Positions 43,422 to 53,212 of a DNA stretch of 64,000 nt are shown piece after piece. Location of the stretch: assembly GCA_947174885.1 (NCBI GenBank), contig CAMWKO010000008.1, positions 39,728 to 103,727 on the forward strand. Direction: 5' to 3'. The stretch's first letter is position 1, and each line of letters begins with the position of its first letter. The position numbers were made by a program, and so were the translations under genes. The DNA is from an uncultured Clostridia bacterium (GTDB taxonomy: Bacteria; Bacillota; Clostridia; Lachnospirales; Lachnospiraceae). A model generated the notes under the pieces. That model saw nothing but the letters and a program-made list of their open reading frames with translations, was not told the origin of the DNA and searched no databases.

Positions 43422-45920
43422 TTAGTGTGTTCCTACCACTTTAAAATCATAATATTCCTTTACCTTCCCAAAATAACAGATGCTGTCCCCCGACATCAGC
43501 TCCACCCCTTGACCATTAATATCCTGAATATACTTAAAGTCTTCCATTTTCCACATATTGCAATATCCGTTTTTACTATTTTCTTCATTTATATATGAAA
43601 TATAAGGCTTTTTATCTTTATAAATATAGCTGTCAAAACCGACTACCAGATATCCTCCCACAAGTCTTTTATTATAGTGCTTTACAATATCCTTAATACT
43701 ATTAATTTCTATTTCCTGCGGAAAAATATATACCTCCTCTCCAAGCTTTAGTTTTCCACCGAGCTTAACCAGATTTTCAGATATTTCCACACTATCCCTA
43801 AAATATATATCCTCAAACTCCTTGGTATCCTCTAAAATTCCACCTGATATACCATCCCGGCCATTTATCACATATACATTTACAGGTATCCTTTCACCCT
43901 CTTTATAATAGCTGTATATATAGTTTATTCTGACATAATCCTCACCCTCATAATTACCTGCTGCCACCATTGAAAATTCTATTTCACTTTCCGGATTATT
44001 TGTATCCACAACTAAATCTGCTACTTTATTCTCCTCCTGCAATGTAAAATCAAATAATCTGCCTGAAACATGCACATTAAACTTAGAATATGCAAAATAT
44101 TCATTAGAATTAATATTTGCACTTTCTCCCCCTGCATTATCACCGCCTATATAATTTATTGCATAATTTCTAATCTCTACCTCATAATCTCCCAATAAAA
44201 CCTCATATGGAAGTACAAAGCTGTCTTCTGCATTTACATCAAGCCACGTCTCTTTTTCATAAATAACACCATTCTTTTCCACCTTAAATGGGAATTTAAT
44301 CTGTGACTTTTCTATATATTTACCGTAATTTCTGTCTCCATATCCCTTATTAGAAGAATGAAATCCATTACATCCCATGTTAATATTAAAAGTACATCCC
44401 AAAACAATAGTATTTTCTATAGGAGCTGTCTCCTGGTTATTTGACCTGTCCTCAATAAGCCTTCCATAACATACAATAGGTGTATGTACTTTTACGTTTT
44501 CAAGTGATTTATTAAAGTTCTTTTTAACACCATTTGAAATATTCTTATATTTTAAAGTACAAAGTGACTGGTATACACCATTTCTTGCAGTATTTCTAAT
44601 TGCAATATTCTTTACATATATATTACTTAATGGCGGATTAAAATAGACAGGACTTTTTCCTTTATTTTCCGATAATTCGTCACTTAATAATACATTATTT
44701 CCTATTAGAATTTTATCACTTTTTACACTAAGACCTGTAACCTGCTTTTTGGCAAGGGAACTATAATCTTCATTGGGTATTGCGGGTTTTAAATAGCTGT
44801 CAGAAGTAATGATTTTTGTTCCCGAATGTACAGTAAGACCTTTTGTATTTACAATAATATGTGACATTATATCATTATAAATATTTGTTCTCATTGTAAT
44901 ATCACCGGAATAATTTTTAGAAAAATTCACATTATCAAAGCAGTTATTTGTTACAAGCAGCTCATTTATACCATATACATCCACACTGTCTGCCTCATAG
45001 TATTGAAACTCCCTGTCCACCAGATAATATCTTACAACCTCTCTTGTTTCCTGCTTTGTACTTCCATCATATCCCCTCCATTTAAGTATATAAGTCGTAT
45101 TTACCTTAACCGGTACAGATAACGTTCCCTTTACAAGTGCAACCTTAGTTTCATAATAGTAATTACTAATGGTTCCATGTACATATAAATGCTCCCCTGA
45201 TGGAACAGCCTTCGCAATATCATATATTTCATTATCCTTTTCATTTGAACCAAGCTTTAAATTATTTATAACACTGCTTTTATAACCACTGTAAGTTTTA
45301 TTATATTTAAGCTGCTGTTTCAGCACTTCAGTCTGCGCCGGGTATTCTATGACTAAATTATAAAATTGTCCTAAGCTCTGTGGGTCTCCCCATGGCCTTG
45401 CACCTGCTATGCCCTCAAAGGTGCAATATACTTCTCCCGATAATTCCCCACTATCACTTACGCTTCCCATTTCCATACCATACATTACTACCGTCATAAC
45501 AGAATCAATATAGACATCTCCACCATACGAAAGCAGCTGATTTTTCCATTCTGTTGACACTCTGCCAATCGCATTTAAAATCTCATTTCTATCACTTTTA
45601 AAATAACAGATTAAAATATCCGGGTTTAATGGATCAGACTCCGTATTACCTCCTGTCCTTTTAGGAATAATCGCATACTGCTTACCCGGTGCATCCAATG
45701 GCAGATCATATCTCTTTAGAATCCAGCCTATTGTTCTGTATTTTATACCTGTATAATCCTTTCCACTTACGGATACAAACAGTAGATTACCATCTTCATC
45801 AAAATATAATCTTGAATCTGCATAGGTAATTGTAGAACAAAATAAAAAAACGGTACATAATAGGAACATCGCAAGAAAAAGCTGCATAAAACGAACTTTT
45901 CTGATTCTTTTAAATTTCAT
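43422..45920 (-). CDS. Large secreted protein of unknown function
   Basis: 832 residues. A basic N-terminus and hydrophobic core (about 12-33) ending near TYADS form a Sec signal peptide. The mature part is beta-rich with many Tyr, Asn and Gly; repeated features are ILICYFKSDRNEI, a central segment with several N-terminal-cap strands, and a domain around 560-640 (GGDNAGGESANINSNEYFAYSKFNVHVSGRL in parts). It has no cell-wall anchor motif (no LPXTG) and no transmembrane tail. It has AGGAGG before the ATG and its own promoter at 45968. No enzymatic site was recognised; an extracellular structural or binding protein is likely. Confidence 0.6.
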   Translation of the reverse strand: MKFKRIRKVRFMQLFLAMFLLCTVFLFCSTITYADSRLYFDEDGNLLFVSVSGKDYTGIKYRTIGWILKRYDLPLDAPGKQYAIIPKRTGGNTESDPLNPDILICYFKSDRNEILNAIGRVSTEWKNQLLSYGGDVYIDSVMTVVMYGMEMGSVSDSGELSGEVYCTFEGIAGARPWGDPQSLGQFYNLVIEYPAQTEVLKQQLKYNKTYSGYKSSVINNLKLGSNEKDNEIYDIAKAVPSGEHLYVHGTISNYYYETKVALVKGTLSVPVKVNTTYILKWRGYDGSTKQETREVVRYYLVDREFQYYEADSVDVYGINELLVTNNCFDNVNFSKNYSGDITMRTNIYNDIMSHIIVNTKGLTVHSGTKIITSDSYLKPAIPNEDYSSLAKKQVTGLSVKSDKILIGNNVLLSDELSENKGKSPVYFNPPLSNIYVKNIAIRNTARNGVYQSLCTLKYKNISNGVKKNFNKSLENVKVHTPIVCYGRLIEDRSNNQETAPIENTIVLGCTFNINMGCNGFHSSNKGYGDRNYGKYIEKSQIKFPFKVEKNGVIYEKETWLDVNAEDSFVLPYEVLLGDYEVEIRNYAINYIGGDNAGGESANINSNEYFAYSKFNVHVSGRLFDFTLQEENKVADLVVDTNNPESEIEFSMVAAGNYEGEDYVRINYIYSYYKEGERIPVNVYVINGRDGISGGILEDTKEFEDIYFRDSVEISENLVKLGGKLKLGEEVYIFPQEIEINSIKDIVKHYNKRLVGGYLVVGFDSYIYKDKKPYISYINEENSKNGYCNMWKMEDFKYIQDINGQGVELMSGDSICYFGKVKEYYDFKVVGTH

Positions 45921-45967
45921 AGATACCTCCTTTTCTCCAATAAAGAAGGTCTGATTTTTGTATACTT

Positions 45968-45996
45968 ATAGTATCAGATATTTACAATTATTTCAA
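45968..45996 (-). promoter_or_regulatory. Promoter for the 832-residue secreted protein gene
   Basis: Minus strand TTGAAA (45991-45996), 17-base spacer, TACTAT (45968-45973), about 40 bases before the ribosome site. Confidence 0.65.
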
Positions 45997-46154
45997 GTAG
46001 CTTTTCACATACATTTTGTAAATATTATAATTACGTTTATATTTCAAATACTCATACAAGCGTGTAACTTATAAAATTACTTGCCGAAGTTAAATATTAC
46101 CAACAATCTATGGAGCATCAGACTTGCCTGACTTTGCCTGGTTGCCCACGGGAA

Positions 46155-46217
46155 TAAAAAACATGAGACTGTCAATATCTTTTACTTATCATAAATTTAT
46201 TGACAATCTCATACATG
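46155..46217 (-). terminator. Terminator after the coiled-coil gene cluster
   Basis: On the minus strand GAGATTGTCAATA (46198-46210) pairs with TATTGACAGTCTC (46165-46177), followed by ATGTTTTTTATTCC. A good stem and T-run, closing the three-gene cluster. The remainder of 45997-46150 holds nothing recognised. Confidence 0.8.
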
Positions 46218-46240
46218 AATAAATAATACTTACAGTCTGT

Positions 46241-47179
46241 TTATAACATTACATCTACGCTTCCACCCTCTACCATCACAGGTTCTTCCACAGGTGTCAT
46301 TGTTGCAATTGACATATCCAGTACTCCCATATCAAATTTCACACCGCCCGACATACTCTGTTTTTCGCTTTGAAAACGGTCAAACATGGCTTTCAGATAC
46401 TTCATATCTGCCTCGGTAATTTCCTTCATTTCTTTACTACGATGTTTTTTCTTTAGCATTTCTATATCAGCAGGATCTATATCATCAGAATATGACATAA
46501 AAGCTTCTGACAATTCATCAAGTCCATTTAATTCTTTCATATCACTCATAGCACCGGACATTATATCCTTGAAGTTTTTACTTACGGTTTCTACCATTTT
46601 TCTATTCAGCTGTCTCATTTCCTGAATATGCTCTTGTAACATCATTTGCTGTATCTGGGCTTCTAACTTCATATCTGAAACCGTTTCCTGTACTTTAGCT
46701 TGTCCTTTAAAACAATATCCATCATCACTATATTGATTTTCCATAGCACTTATATAGGATTCACTTTCCTTATTTTCCCTTTTATCCTCCATTTCACCCT
46801 CGCATGCTTTAGAGTTTCTGACTGCCCTTTCCTCTTCCTGCAAATGCTTTACCTTTTTCCTTGCAATTCTCTCCATCTGTTCTGCATGAATAATTGCACT
46901 TTCCAGTTCCTTGCTGTCATATTCATCTGTTCGCAGTTTTTTTCTTAGCTCTCCCACTCTTACCTTTGCTTTAGTAACAGCCTGACGTGCAGAACCAGTT
47001 GTTTTCGCTCTTATAATCATTCTGGATATTTCCTTAAAATTATAATTCAGCTTTTTCTTCTTTTTATTAGTTGCTGATTTTTTAACCCCTGTAGAAGTAA
47101 TTCCGGTTTTATTTTTAGATTTAGTGCTGTTTGTAATTATACCCACACCCGTACTGCTAATTCCGGTCACTGTACTCAT
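46241..47179 (-). CDS. Coiled-coil protein of unknown function (cluster gene 3)
   Basis: 312 residues. A Ser/Thr/Gly/Lys-rich flexible N-terminus (about 1-45, STGVGIITNS and STGVKKSATN repeats) is followed by a basic helical region (about 48-115), an acidic/polar spacer (about 120-165), and further helices (about 170-290). Very rich in Lys, Glu, Met and Gln, with no membrane segment and no cleavable signal peptide. The C-terminus ends in a short hydrophobic strand region (MSIATMTPVEEPVMVEGG). No family recognised. It lies 37 bases behind cluster gene 2 and ends in a strong terminator. Confidence 0.55.
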   Translation of the reverse strand: MSTVTGISSTGVGIITNSTKSKNKTGITSTGVKKSATNKKKKKLNYNFKEISRMIIRAKTTGSARQAVTKAKVRVGELRKKLRTDEYDSKELESAIIHAEQMERIARKKVKHLQEEERAVRNSKACEGEMEDKRENKESESYISAMENQYSDDGYCFKGQAKVQETVSDMKLEAQIQQMMLQEHIQEMRQLNRKMVETVSKNFKDIMSGAMSDMKELNGLDELSEAFMSYSDDIDPADIEMLKKKHRSKEMKEITEADMKYLKAMFDRFQSEKQSMSGGVKFDMGVLDMSIATMTPVEEPVMVEGGSVDVML

Positions 47180-47215
47180 GTCATCATCCTCCTTGAAATT
47201 GACATTTTACTGCTA

Positions 47216-48244
47216 CTAAAAATTAAAATCTATTTTTATTCCTTTTATATCCTCATCCAGCATATCAGTGCTCTGTATCAGCTTTTGTATATTTTTCTGG
47301 GCTTCCCTAATATTTTTATCTGATATCTTTGACATATTATTACTTTGAACAAGCATATCTACTCTGTTTATCTCACTTATAATTTCTTCCTGCTCTCTGC
47401 TCTTTTCCCGTGCCTTTTCTGTAAGCTCCTCCTGCTCTTCTTTATGTTCCTTTATCGCTTCTAGCTTTTCTTCTTCCTCTTCCTTAGCCTCTTTAGCCTC
47501 TTCTGCTTTCTTTTCTTCCTCTCTTGCAGCTTCGTCAATATTGTCCTTTGCATCCTTTCTAAGTATTCCTATAATTTCCTTACTCAGATTATCCATAATG
47601 GCCTCTACAACTTCATTTGCATCTGCCATCTCCTGTGATTTTAACTGATCTATCCTCGTATCAAATATACTTTCCGATATCGATTTTAATTTCTCCTCAG
47701 CTGTATATATTGTAGACTTATACTCAGTACTGCTATTATTTAGCTTAAGCACCTCATTTTGATATTCTGTTCTTGGTACATTCTCCAATTCCTTTAATCT
47801 GGCAAGCTCCTCCTCTGTAAATTTATTATCAGAAACATGATTTATTCTGTCCTGATAACGTTGTAACAGTTCCAAATCCTTCTGTTCCTGTGAATCATCC
47901 TCTACACCATATTTTTCTTTAAGATATTCTTTTTCCTTATCAATATTGGCAAGTATACTTTTTGCCTCATCCACATCCTTTAGAATCTGTGAATGTTGCT
48001 GCTTCATCTGCTCAATAGCATTGTCAGACTCAATATCGCTGTTCCATGCATCCTGAATCAGCTTCATAGCCTGTTTTTTAGCCTGATTACGTTTTTGCTC
48101 AATAATCTTATCTGTTGCTATATTTTTATTTTCCCCAACAAAAAAGCTGTTTTTATGCTTTGATGATTTTTCTTCCTCATTATTATTTACAAACATAGTT
48201 GTATTATCTATAGTATTGCTTATTGCTTTTATAGTAATTGACAT
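47216..48244 (-). CDS. Coiled-coil protein of unknown function (cluster gene 2)
   Basis: 342 residues. N-terminus MSITIKAISNTIDNTTMF, then nearly continuous charged helices: about 48-130, 135-165, 185-230 and a long Glu/Lys coiled coil at 220-300 (REEEKKAEEAKEAKEEEEE). No signal peptide, membrane segment or enzyme motif. The N-terminal style (short, Ser/Thr/Asn-rich, uncharged before the first helix) is shared by all three cluster proteins and recalls substrates of non-Sec export, but that is only a resemblance. Gene 1 ends 189 bases upstream, so a separate promoter is possible. Confidence 0.55.
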   Translation of the reverse strand: MSITIKAISNTIDNTTMFVNNNEEEKSSKHKNSFFVGENKNIATDKIIEQKRNQAKKQAMKLIQDAWNSDIESDNAIEQMKQQHSQILKDVDEAKSILANIDKEKEYLKEKYGVEDDSQEQKDLELLQRYQDRINHVSDNKFTEEELARLKELENVPRTEYQNEVLKLNNSSTEYKSTIYTAEEKLKSISESIFDTRIDQLKSQEMADANEVVEAIMDNLSKEIIGILRKDAKDNIDEAAREEEKKAEEAKEAKEEEEEKLEAIKEHKEEQEELTEKAREKSREQEEIISEINRVDMLVQSNNMSKISDKNIREAQKNIQKLIQSTDMLDEDIKGIKIDFNF

Positions 48245-48433
48245 ACTTATTCATCCTTTCTTATATATAATTATCCTGATTTATAAGTACACTTTGGACT
48301 ATTTATAAATATCATTTTCTGTAAAATGTATCCTCAAATCAGCTGCTTTGTCTCAAGTTTCAAGTTATCTGACTCCTACAACATCTGCAAAATATATGTT
48401 TGACTTTGATTCTTTGACCGTATGAATAAATTA

Positions 48434-49216
48434 TCACACATATATGTCTACACCTGCAGATGTGCTTTGCCCCTGACCTGCAGATATATCACCGTCTGCA
48501 TATACATTCTGCTCTGATATACTCAAATCTGTATGAGTATCAATTATACCTTCTGATGAAATACTTTTCTTTATTTCTTTTAGTACTTCTTCTACATCAG
48601 TCTCCGGTGTAATTGCAGTAATCTCATCTGCATTTTCCTGCTCTTTCCCTGATACAGCATTTTCGTCCTTTTCTTTATCCTCTTCAACAGTTTTTTCAGG
48701 TAAACTCTGATACTTAGATGATTGAATAAACTCTTCATGAACTGCATCTATTCCCGCTACTTGTTTCAAAATTTTTTTAAGCATCTGAACTTTCTTGCCT
48801 TTAGGTATATGAGGATTGCTTGCTATCTCTTTTGTAGCAGCCAAAAATTCACCCATCTTATTAATTTTAAGCTTTTCTACCTCTTCCTTAGACTTACAGT
48901 TTTGCAGTTGCTTTTTATAAGCAGCCTTTTCACGTTGCAAATCTTCATACTCTTTTAAGGCCTGTGGCGCATTTTTACGAAGATACTGAATTTCATCCGG
49001 AGTAAGCTTTGCTCCTGAAGCAAGCTTTGCATCAATATCTGCAGGCTTTTTGTTTTCTCTGATACTATCTGCCTGCTGTTGAAAAAATTGCAGTTCCCTT
49101 TCCTGCGCCGTAAGTTCTTTCCTGCCTGCATTAATATCCTGCTTTTTCTGTTGCCACTTACTGTTCATAACAGCCATATTAATGCTATTGGAAATAGTTC
49201 CTACTACAGAAATCAT
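48434..49216 (-). CDS. Coiled-coil protein of unknown function (cluster gene 1)
   Basis: 260 residues from the ATG at 49216, seven bases behind AAGGAGG; an ATG two codons earlier is too close to the site. Uncharged start MISVVGTISNSINMAVMNSK, then amphipathic helices with Gln/Lys/Glu (about 22-140), a Glu-rich acidic spacer (about 165-205) and a Ser/Gly-rich C-terminus. No signal peptide, membrane helix or motif recognised. First gene of the three-gene cluster, with a possible sigma-28-type promoter at 49270-49297. Confidence 0.55.
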   Translation of the reverse strand: MISVVGTISNSINMAVMNSKWQQKKQDINAGRKELTAQERELQFFQQQADSIRENKKPADIDAKLASGAKLTPDEIQYLRKNAPQALKEYEDLQREKAAYKKQLQNCKSKEEVEKLKINKMGEFLAATKEIASNPHIPKGKKVQMLKKILKQVAGIDAVHEEFIQSSKYQSLPEKTVEEDKEKDENAVSGKEQENADEITAITPETDVEEVLKEIKKSISSEGIIDTHTDLSISEQNVYADGDISAGQGQSTSAGVDIYV

Positions 49217-49269
49217 AGACATTCCTCCTTGAATGAATACTGCCAAAATCCTTTTTGGCTACACTTTGT

Positions 49270-49297
49270 CAATATCTATATCGGAATTTTTTATTGA
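49270..49297 (-). promoter_or_regulatory. Possible sigma-28/SigD-type promoter before the coiled-coil cluster
   Basis: Minus strand TAAT, 15-base spacer, TCCGATAT. The motility sigma factor consensus in Firmicutes is TAAA, 15 bases, GCCGATAT/A, so 3 of 4 and 7 of 8 positions agree in the SigD form ending in T. No better sigma-A promoter with proper spacing was found close to the start. Position is about 55 bases before the ATG. Confidence 0.4.
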
Positions 49298-49462
49298 ATT
49301 ATTAACTGCTATAGTTATAAAACTTCAAATACTTTGCATAAATTATCTGTCAAACCCATATATCAATACTGTACATAAGCACCTTATTTTATTCATACAT
49401 GAGTTTCGACCTTAAACTCAAAACATGAATAATATCATTTAAAACATATATGATATATCCTC

Positions 49463-49490
49463 TTGCTTACATTAAATAATATGTTAAAAT
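49463..49490 (+). promoter_or_regulatory. Possible promoter for the DUF885 lipoprotein gene
   Basis: TTGCTT (49463-49468), 16-base spacer, TAAAAT (49485-49490), about 160 bases before the start. The rest of the 435-base divergent region is AT-rich without further recognisable sites. Confidence 0.4.
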
Positions 49491-49651
49491 ATAATTGTTA
49501 ATACTTAATTCAGGTTTTAAAAGATATTTTGCAAAGAAACATATATCATATACAGTATTTAATTTTTAACACTCCCTGATATGTTATCTGTTTTGCTGCA
49601 ATATATTTTGATATCTGAAGCATACTTTCATTATAAAGGAGCAGTAATTCT

Positions 49652-51601
49652 ATGAAAAAAAAGAAATATTTTTGTAAACTTCTGTCATTATTAATGGTAG
49701 TTGTTCTTTTAACCTCTTGTGGAAAAGCTTCTTCTACTTCTGCTGAAGCTAAAGCTTTTTTGCAATCACTAAATTGGATTAAAAATTTAAATCAAGCACA
49801 GTCTGTACAAGGCAATCCACAGACACCAACCGAAGCACCTACATTGCCTCCAGAACCTGAACCAGAACCAGAAAAGCCGGTTATCAATACAGAATATAAT
49901 TTCAGTATATATGACAATAATCTTCGCACATATACTGACGAGGAACTGTCTATACAGGCTGAATTTAAGGAATTTTTAAATGGTCTTTTTGTTGATAGCA
50001 TGGAAAGCAACTATCTCAACTTAATATATACTGTGGAAAATCCTGAAGCTATGGGAATTAAAATAAGTGATGATATTTCCTGGGGTGAATGCAGTATTGA
50101 AGCCATGGAAGAAGGCGAACAGGAAAATATTGACCTTTACAATGAGCTTACTGCCTTTGACTATAATTCACTTGATTATGAGGGTCAGCTTATTTATGAT
50201 ACACTGAAAACTATGCTTGAAAATGAAATGACCGGCTATAAATATTGGTATTTTGCTGAAAACCTGTCTCCTTTAAATGGTATTCAAACCAGTATTCCTA
50301 TTATGCTTGCAGAAATAGAATTTACTGAAAAAAAGGATATTGATAATTACTTAATGTTAGTAAATGATACAAAACGATTTATAGATGACGTTCTTACTAT
50401 TGAAAAATACCGTTCTGAAAATTATGGGCTTTTCTTAACAGACGCAGGTGCTGACGACGTTATAAATCAGTGTAATGAATTTATAGATGTTGAAGAAAAC
50501 ATTTTAATCAGTTCCTTTGATTCAAGAATTGATACACTTGATTTCTTATCTGACACAGAAAAGAAAGAATATAAAGAAGAAAATAAAACAGCAGTTAATA
50601 CAAATGTAATTCCTGCATTTAAGGCTATCGCCGAAACACTGCCTGATTTAAAAGGAACCCGTCTTTACAATGGTTTATGCGAATACGAACATGGAGATGA
50701 ATACTATGCCTATATCGTATGCGATAATTCAAGTACTCTTGCATCAGTAAGTGATTTACTTTCCCTTACTGAAAAATATATAGATAATGCAGTTGAAGCT
50801 ATACAATCAGCAGATATGATGGATATGTATTCAGCTTACTATCCTGAATATCCATACAGCGATCCTAGAGAAACACTTGATTTCTTTGCAGATAAACTTA
50901 CTGTTGATTTTCCGGCTCCTGCTACTACCGAGTATGAAGTAAAGTATGTACCAAAGTCCCTTGAGGCATCCAGCTCGCCTGCCTTTTATATTATTCCACC
51001 TATAGATAATATTAATAAAAATATCATCTATATCAATGGAAGTGATGAATATGCAAACACAGATTTATATTCAACACTTGCACATGAAGGATACCCTGGA
51101 CACTTATACCAATGCTCATACTTTAACAGCTTAAATCCAAATCCTATACGTTCTGTACTTTCATTTACAGGATATAATGAAGGATATGCAATGTATTCAG
51201 AAAGATATTCATATGATTATAGTGGATTATCCGAAGGTGCAATAGAGGTATTAAAAGCCAATGATATATATGGCTATGGATTATACTCTTATCTGGATTT
51301 AAAAGTAAACTATTCCGGATGGAGTTACAAAGATGTATGTGACTATATGGCAGATTTAGGATATGATGAAGAGATAAGTCAGGAGCTATTCTCAATAGCA
51401 ATAAATGACCCTTGTGTATACCACAGATATTTCATAGGACTTGTAGAAATGCTTGAATTAATGGACTATGCCAAGGAGCTTCTGGGTGATAGCTATTCAA
51501 ACATAAACTTCAACAAATATATTCTGGAAATGGGACCGACCTACTATGATATTATCAAAGACCGTATGTCTGACTGGGCTGATCGTGTTTTAGGACAATA
51601 A
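49652..51601 (+). CDS. DUF885-family lipoprotein, putative metallo-hydrolase
   Basis: 649 residues. Signal peptide with lipobox LLTSCG, lipidated at Cys23, a Pro/Glu/Thr-rich spacer (about 55-80) and then the DUF885 helical domain (about 90-645). The motif HEGYPGH (His478, Glu479, His484) is the family metal site, analogous to HExxH peptidases. Members are suggested to be carboxypeptidase-like. It would act on the outer face of the membrane. AAAGGAG lies 8 bases before the ATG; a strong terminator follows. Alone on the plus strand in this region. Confidence 0.9.
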   Translation: MKKKKYFCKLLSLLMVVVLLTSCGKASSTSAEAKAFLQSLNWIKNLNQAQSVQGNPQTPTEAPTLPPEPEPEPEKPVINTEYNFSIYDNNLRTYTDEELSIQAEFKEFLNGLFVDSMESNYLNLIYTVENPEAMGIKISDDISWGECSIEAMEEGEQENIDLYNELTAFDYNSLDYEGQLIYDTLKTMLENEMTGYKYWYFAENLSPLNGIQTSIPIMLAEIEFTEKKDIDNYLMLVNDTKRFIDDVLTIEKYRSENYGLFLTDAGADDVINQCNEFIDVEENILISSFDSRIDTLDFLSDTEKKEYKEENKTAVNTNVIPAFKAIAETLPDLKGTRLYNGLCEYEHGDEYYAYIVCDNSSTLASVSDLLSLTEKYIDNAVEAIQSADMMDMYSAYYPEYPYSDPRETLDFFADKLTVDFPAPATTEYEVKYVPKSLEASSSPAFYIIPPIDNINKNIIYINGSDEYANTDLYSTLAHEGYPGHLYQCSYFNSLNPNPIRSVLSFTGYNEGYAMYSERYSYDYSGLSEGAIEVLKANDIYGYGLYSYLDLKVNYSGWSYKDVCDYMADLGYDEEISQELFSIAINDPCVYHRYFIGLVEMLELMDYAKELLGDSYSNINFNKYILEMGPTYYDIIKDRMSDWADRVLGQ

Positions 51602-51632
51602 TATTATTGAATCTTAACCAAATAGTAATATT

Positions 51633-51668
51633 AAAAAAGTGGTGCTTTTGGTAAAGCACCACTTTTTT
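51633..51668. terminator. Bidirectional terminator after the DUF885 gene
   Basis: Perfect 16-base arms (51633-51648 and 51653-51668), AAAAAAGTGGTGCTTT and complement, with a four-base loop. A/T runs on both sides allow function on both strands. Confidence 0.9.
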
Positions 51669-51719
51669 AACATCATATAGATAATAATCCTTAATTCTCA
51701 TCTGTATAGTAATAATACT

Positions 51720-51869
51720 CTACGAATTTGTATTCTTTTTAATATACTCCTCGTATCGCTTCTGTGAAGCCTTCATCTCTTCAGACATCTCTGTCTCCAC
51801 ATATTCAGATGGCTCAAGCTGCGATAAAGCCTCCTGTAAATCATCAAGATTAATTAAATTTTCGTCCAT
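51720..51869 (-). CDS. Small acidic protein encoded behind the glycosyltransferase
   Basis: 49 codons from ATG at 51869 to TAG at 51720; GAAAGGAAG lies 6-7 bases upstream. Product start MDENLINLDDLQEALSQLEP, highly charged and helical with no membrane segment. Codon use looks coding and the gene sits 20 bases behind the glycosyltransferase stop and ends before the shared terminator, so it is likely real and co-transcribed. No family known. Confidence 0.6.
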   Translation of the reverse strand: MDENLINLDDLQEALSQLEPSEYVETEMSEEMKASQKRYEEYIKKNTNS

Positions 51870-51889
51870 TCTTTACTTCCTTTCTTATT

Positions 51890-52951
51890 TTATGATTCTT
51901 TATATACCCATGCCTTCTGCACTCTATAACTAATAAAAAACAATACCACATCTACAACAATCTTTATAATAACCAATAAAAGCTCTGCACTTGTAGCAAG
52001 CAGCCATGACAGACCTGAAACTAACAAATAAGAGATAGACATCTGTATTACACAAACAATATAATATCTCACAAGTACTTTCTTAAAGGAGGCATTTGAC
52101 TTAAATACCGCCTTTTTATTAAATATACAATTAAATATGGAAGATATAATTCTTGCGCCAACTGTTGCAATAAATACTCTTGTATTATTATCCAACCGGT
52201 TTCCAATGCTCCATACGAATATTGAAAACATTACAATATCAATAACACTTGATGCAACCGAACTAAACATAAACTTAAGTATAATCTTATATATCTTAAT
52301 AGAATCAACAATAGGATTGAAATGTGAAGTCTGATTTTCCTCTATATATACTGTTTCAATTCTCTGTTCCTTATATGGAATATCTAATTTCTTTAAAGAC
52401 AACAGCATATTAGTTTCGTATTCAAAACGCTCTCCTTCTATTTTCAGCATTTTATCAAGATGCTGAAAAGGTATGGCTCTAAGACCTGTCTGTGTATCTG
52501 AAATGTTTACACCACAAGCTACTCTGAAGATAAATCTTGTAAAATTATTTCCAAACTTACTTCTGGCAGGAACATTCTCTCCCGAAAACTCTCTACATCC
52601 TAAAATAATTGCGTTTTCTTCTTTAACCATCAAATCCCTGCAGGCTGTAATATCCTTAACCTGATGCTGGTTATCACCATCTACTGTAACTACTCCGTCT
52701 ATATTTTTTCTATTTTCTAAAATATAAGAAAAGGCCGTCTTTAAAGCTCTTCCTTTTCCCTTATTTACTTCATGTGTTAAAATCGTACATTGTTTAAGCT
52801 TTCCCAATCTTTTAAAAGGCTCCATATGCTCGGTATCACTACCATCATTTACAACAACAATATCTTCATATCCTGCCTCAACTAATCCTTCCACAACCTT
52901 CTCCAGCTTTGAATCCGGATTAAGTGATGGAATAATAATAGTTGTATTCAT
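51890..52951 (-). CDS. Family 2 glycosyltransferase fused to a GtrA-like membrane domain
   Basis: 353 residues. The N-terminal GT-A domain (1-220) has IIIPSLNPDSKLEKVV, VVNDGSD (nucleotide-sugar binding), the DGDNQH metal motif and the SDTQTGLRAI segment of dolichyl-phosphate-mannose-type synthases. The C-terminal part (about 228-350) has four transmembrane helices of the GtrA type, finishing with RVQKAWVYKE. In other bacteria these are often separate genes; here one chain makes and probably flips a polyprenyl-phosphate sugar for decorating envelope polymers. A promoter at 53159-53186 gives a long leader of about 200 bases. Confidence 0.9.
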   Translation of the reverse strand: MNTTIIIPSLNPDSKLEKVVEGLVEAGYEDIVVVNDGSDTEHMEPFKRLGKLKQCTILTHEVNKGKGRALKTAFSYILENRKNIDGVVTVDGDNQHQVKDITACRDLMVKEENAIILGCREFSGENVPARSKFGNNFTRFIFRVACGVNISDTQTGLRAIPFQHLDKMLKIEGERFEYETNMLLSLKKLDIPYKEQRIETVYIEENQTSHFNPIVDSIKIYKIILKFMFSSVASSVIDIVMFSIFVWSIGNRLDNNTRVFIATVGARIISSIFNCIFNKKAVFKSNASFKKVLVRYYIVCVIQMSISYLLVSGLSWLLATSAELLLVIIKIVVDVVLFFISYRVQKAWVYKES

Positions 52952-53158
52952 TTTATACCTCTCTGTATCACTCTTAAATTCTGGTGAGATTTTTTCAAAC
53001 TATACATTCATGAGTTTCCATATTTTCTATTACTGTAGGCAACTCGCAAAGCAGATATTCCTGTATGGATTTTCGGCTCGTTGCTCACGATAATGAAAAA
53101 TATGTAAACTATATAGACATATCATATAAGATTAATATAATCTTTATTATCTATATTT

Positions 53159-53186
53159 ATTATACAAATAAATACCACTTTGTCTA
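53159..53186 (-). promoter_or_regulatory. Promoter for the glycosyltransferase gene
   Basis: Minus strand TAGACA (53181-53186), 16-base spacer, TATAAT (53159-53164). Between it and the gene (52952-53150) lies a degenerate GAGTTTCCATATTTT repeat copy (53009-53030) and otherwise nothing recognised. Confidence 0.6.
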
Positions 53187-53212
53187 GCTTTTTTGTCGAT
53201 TTGTAAGACCAT

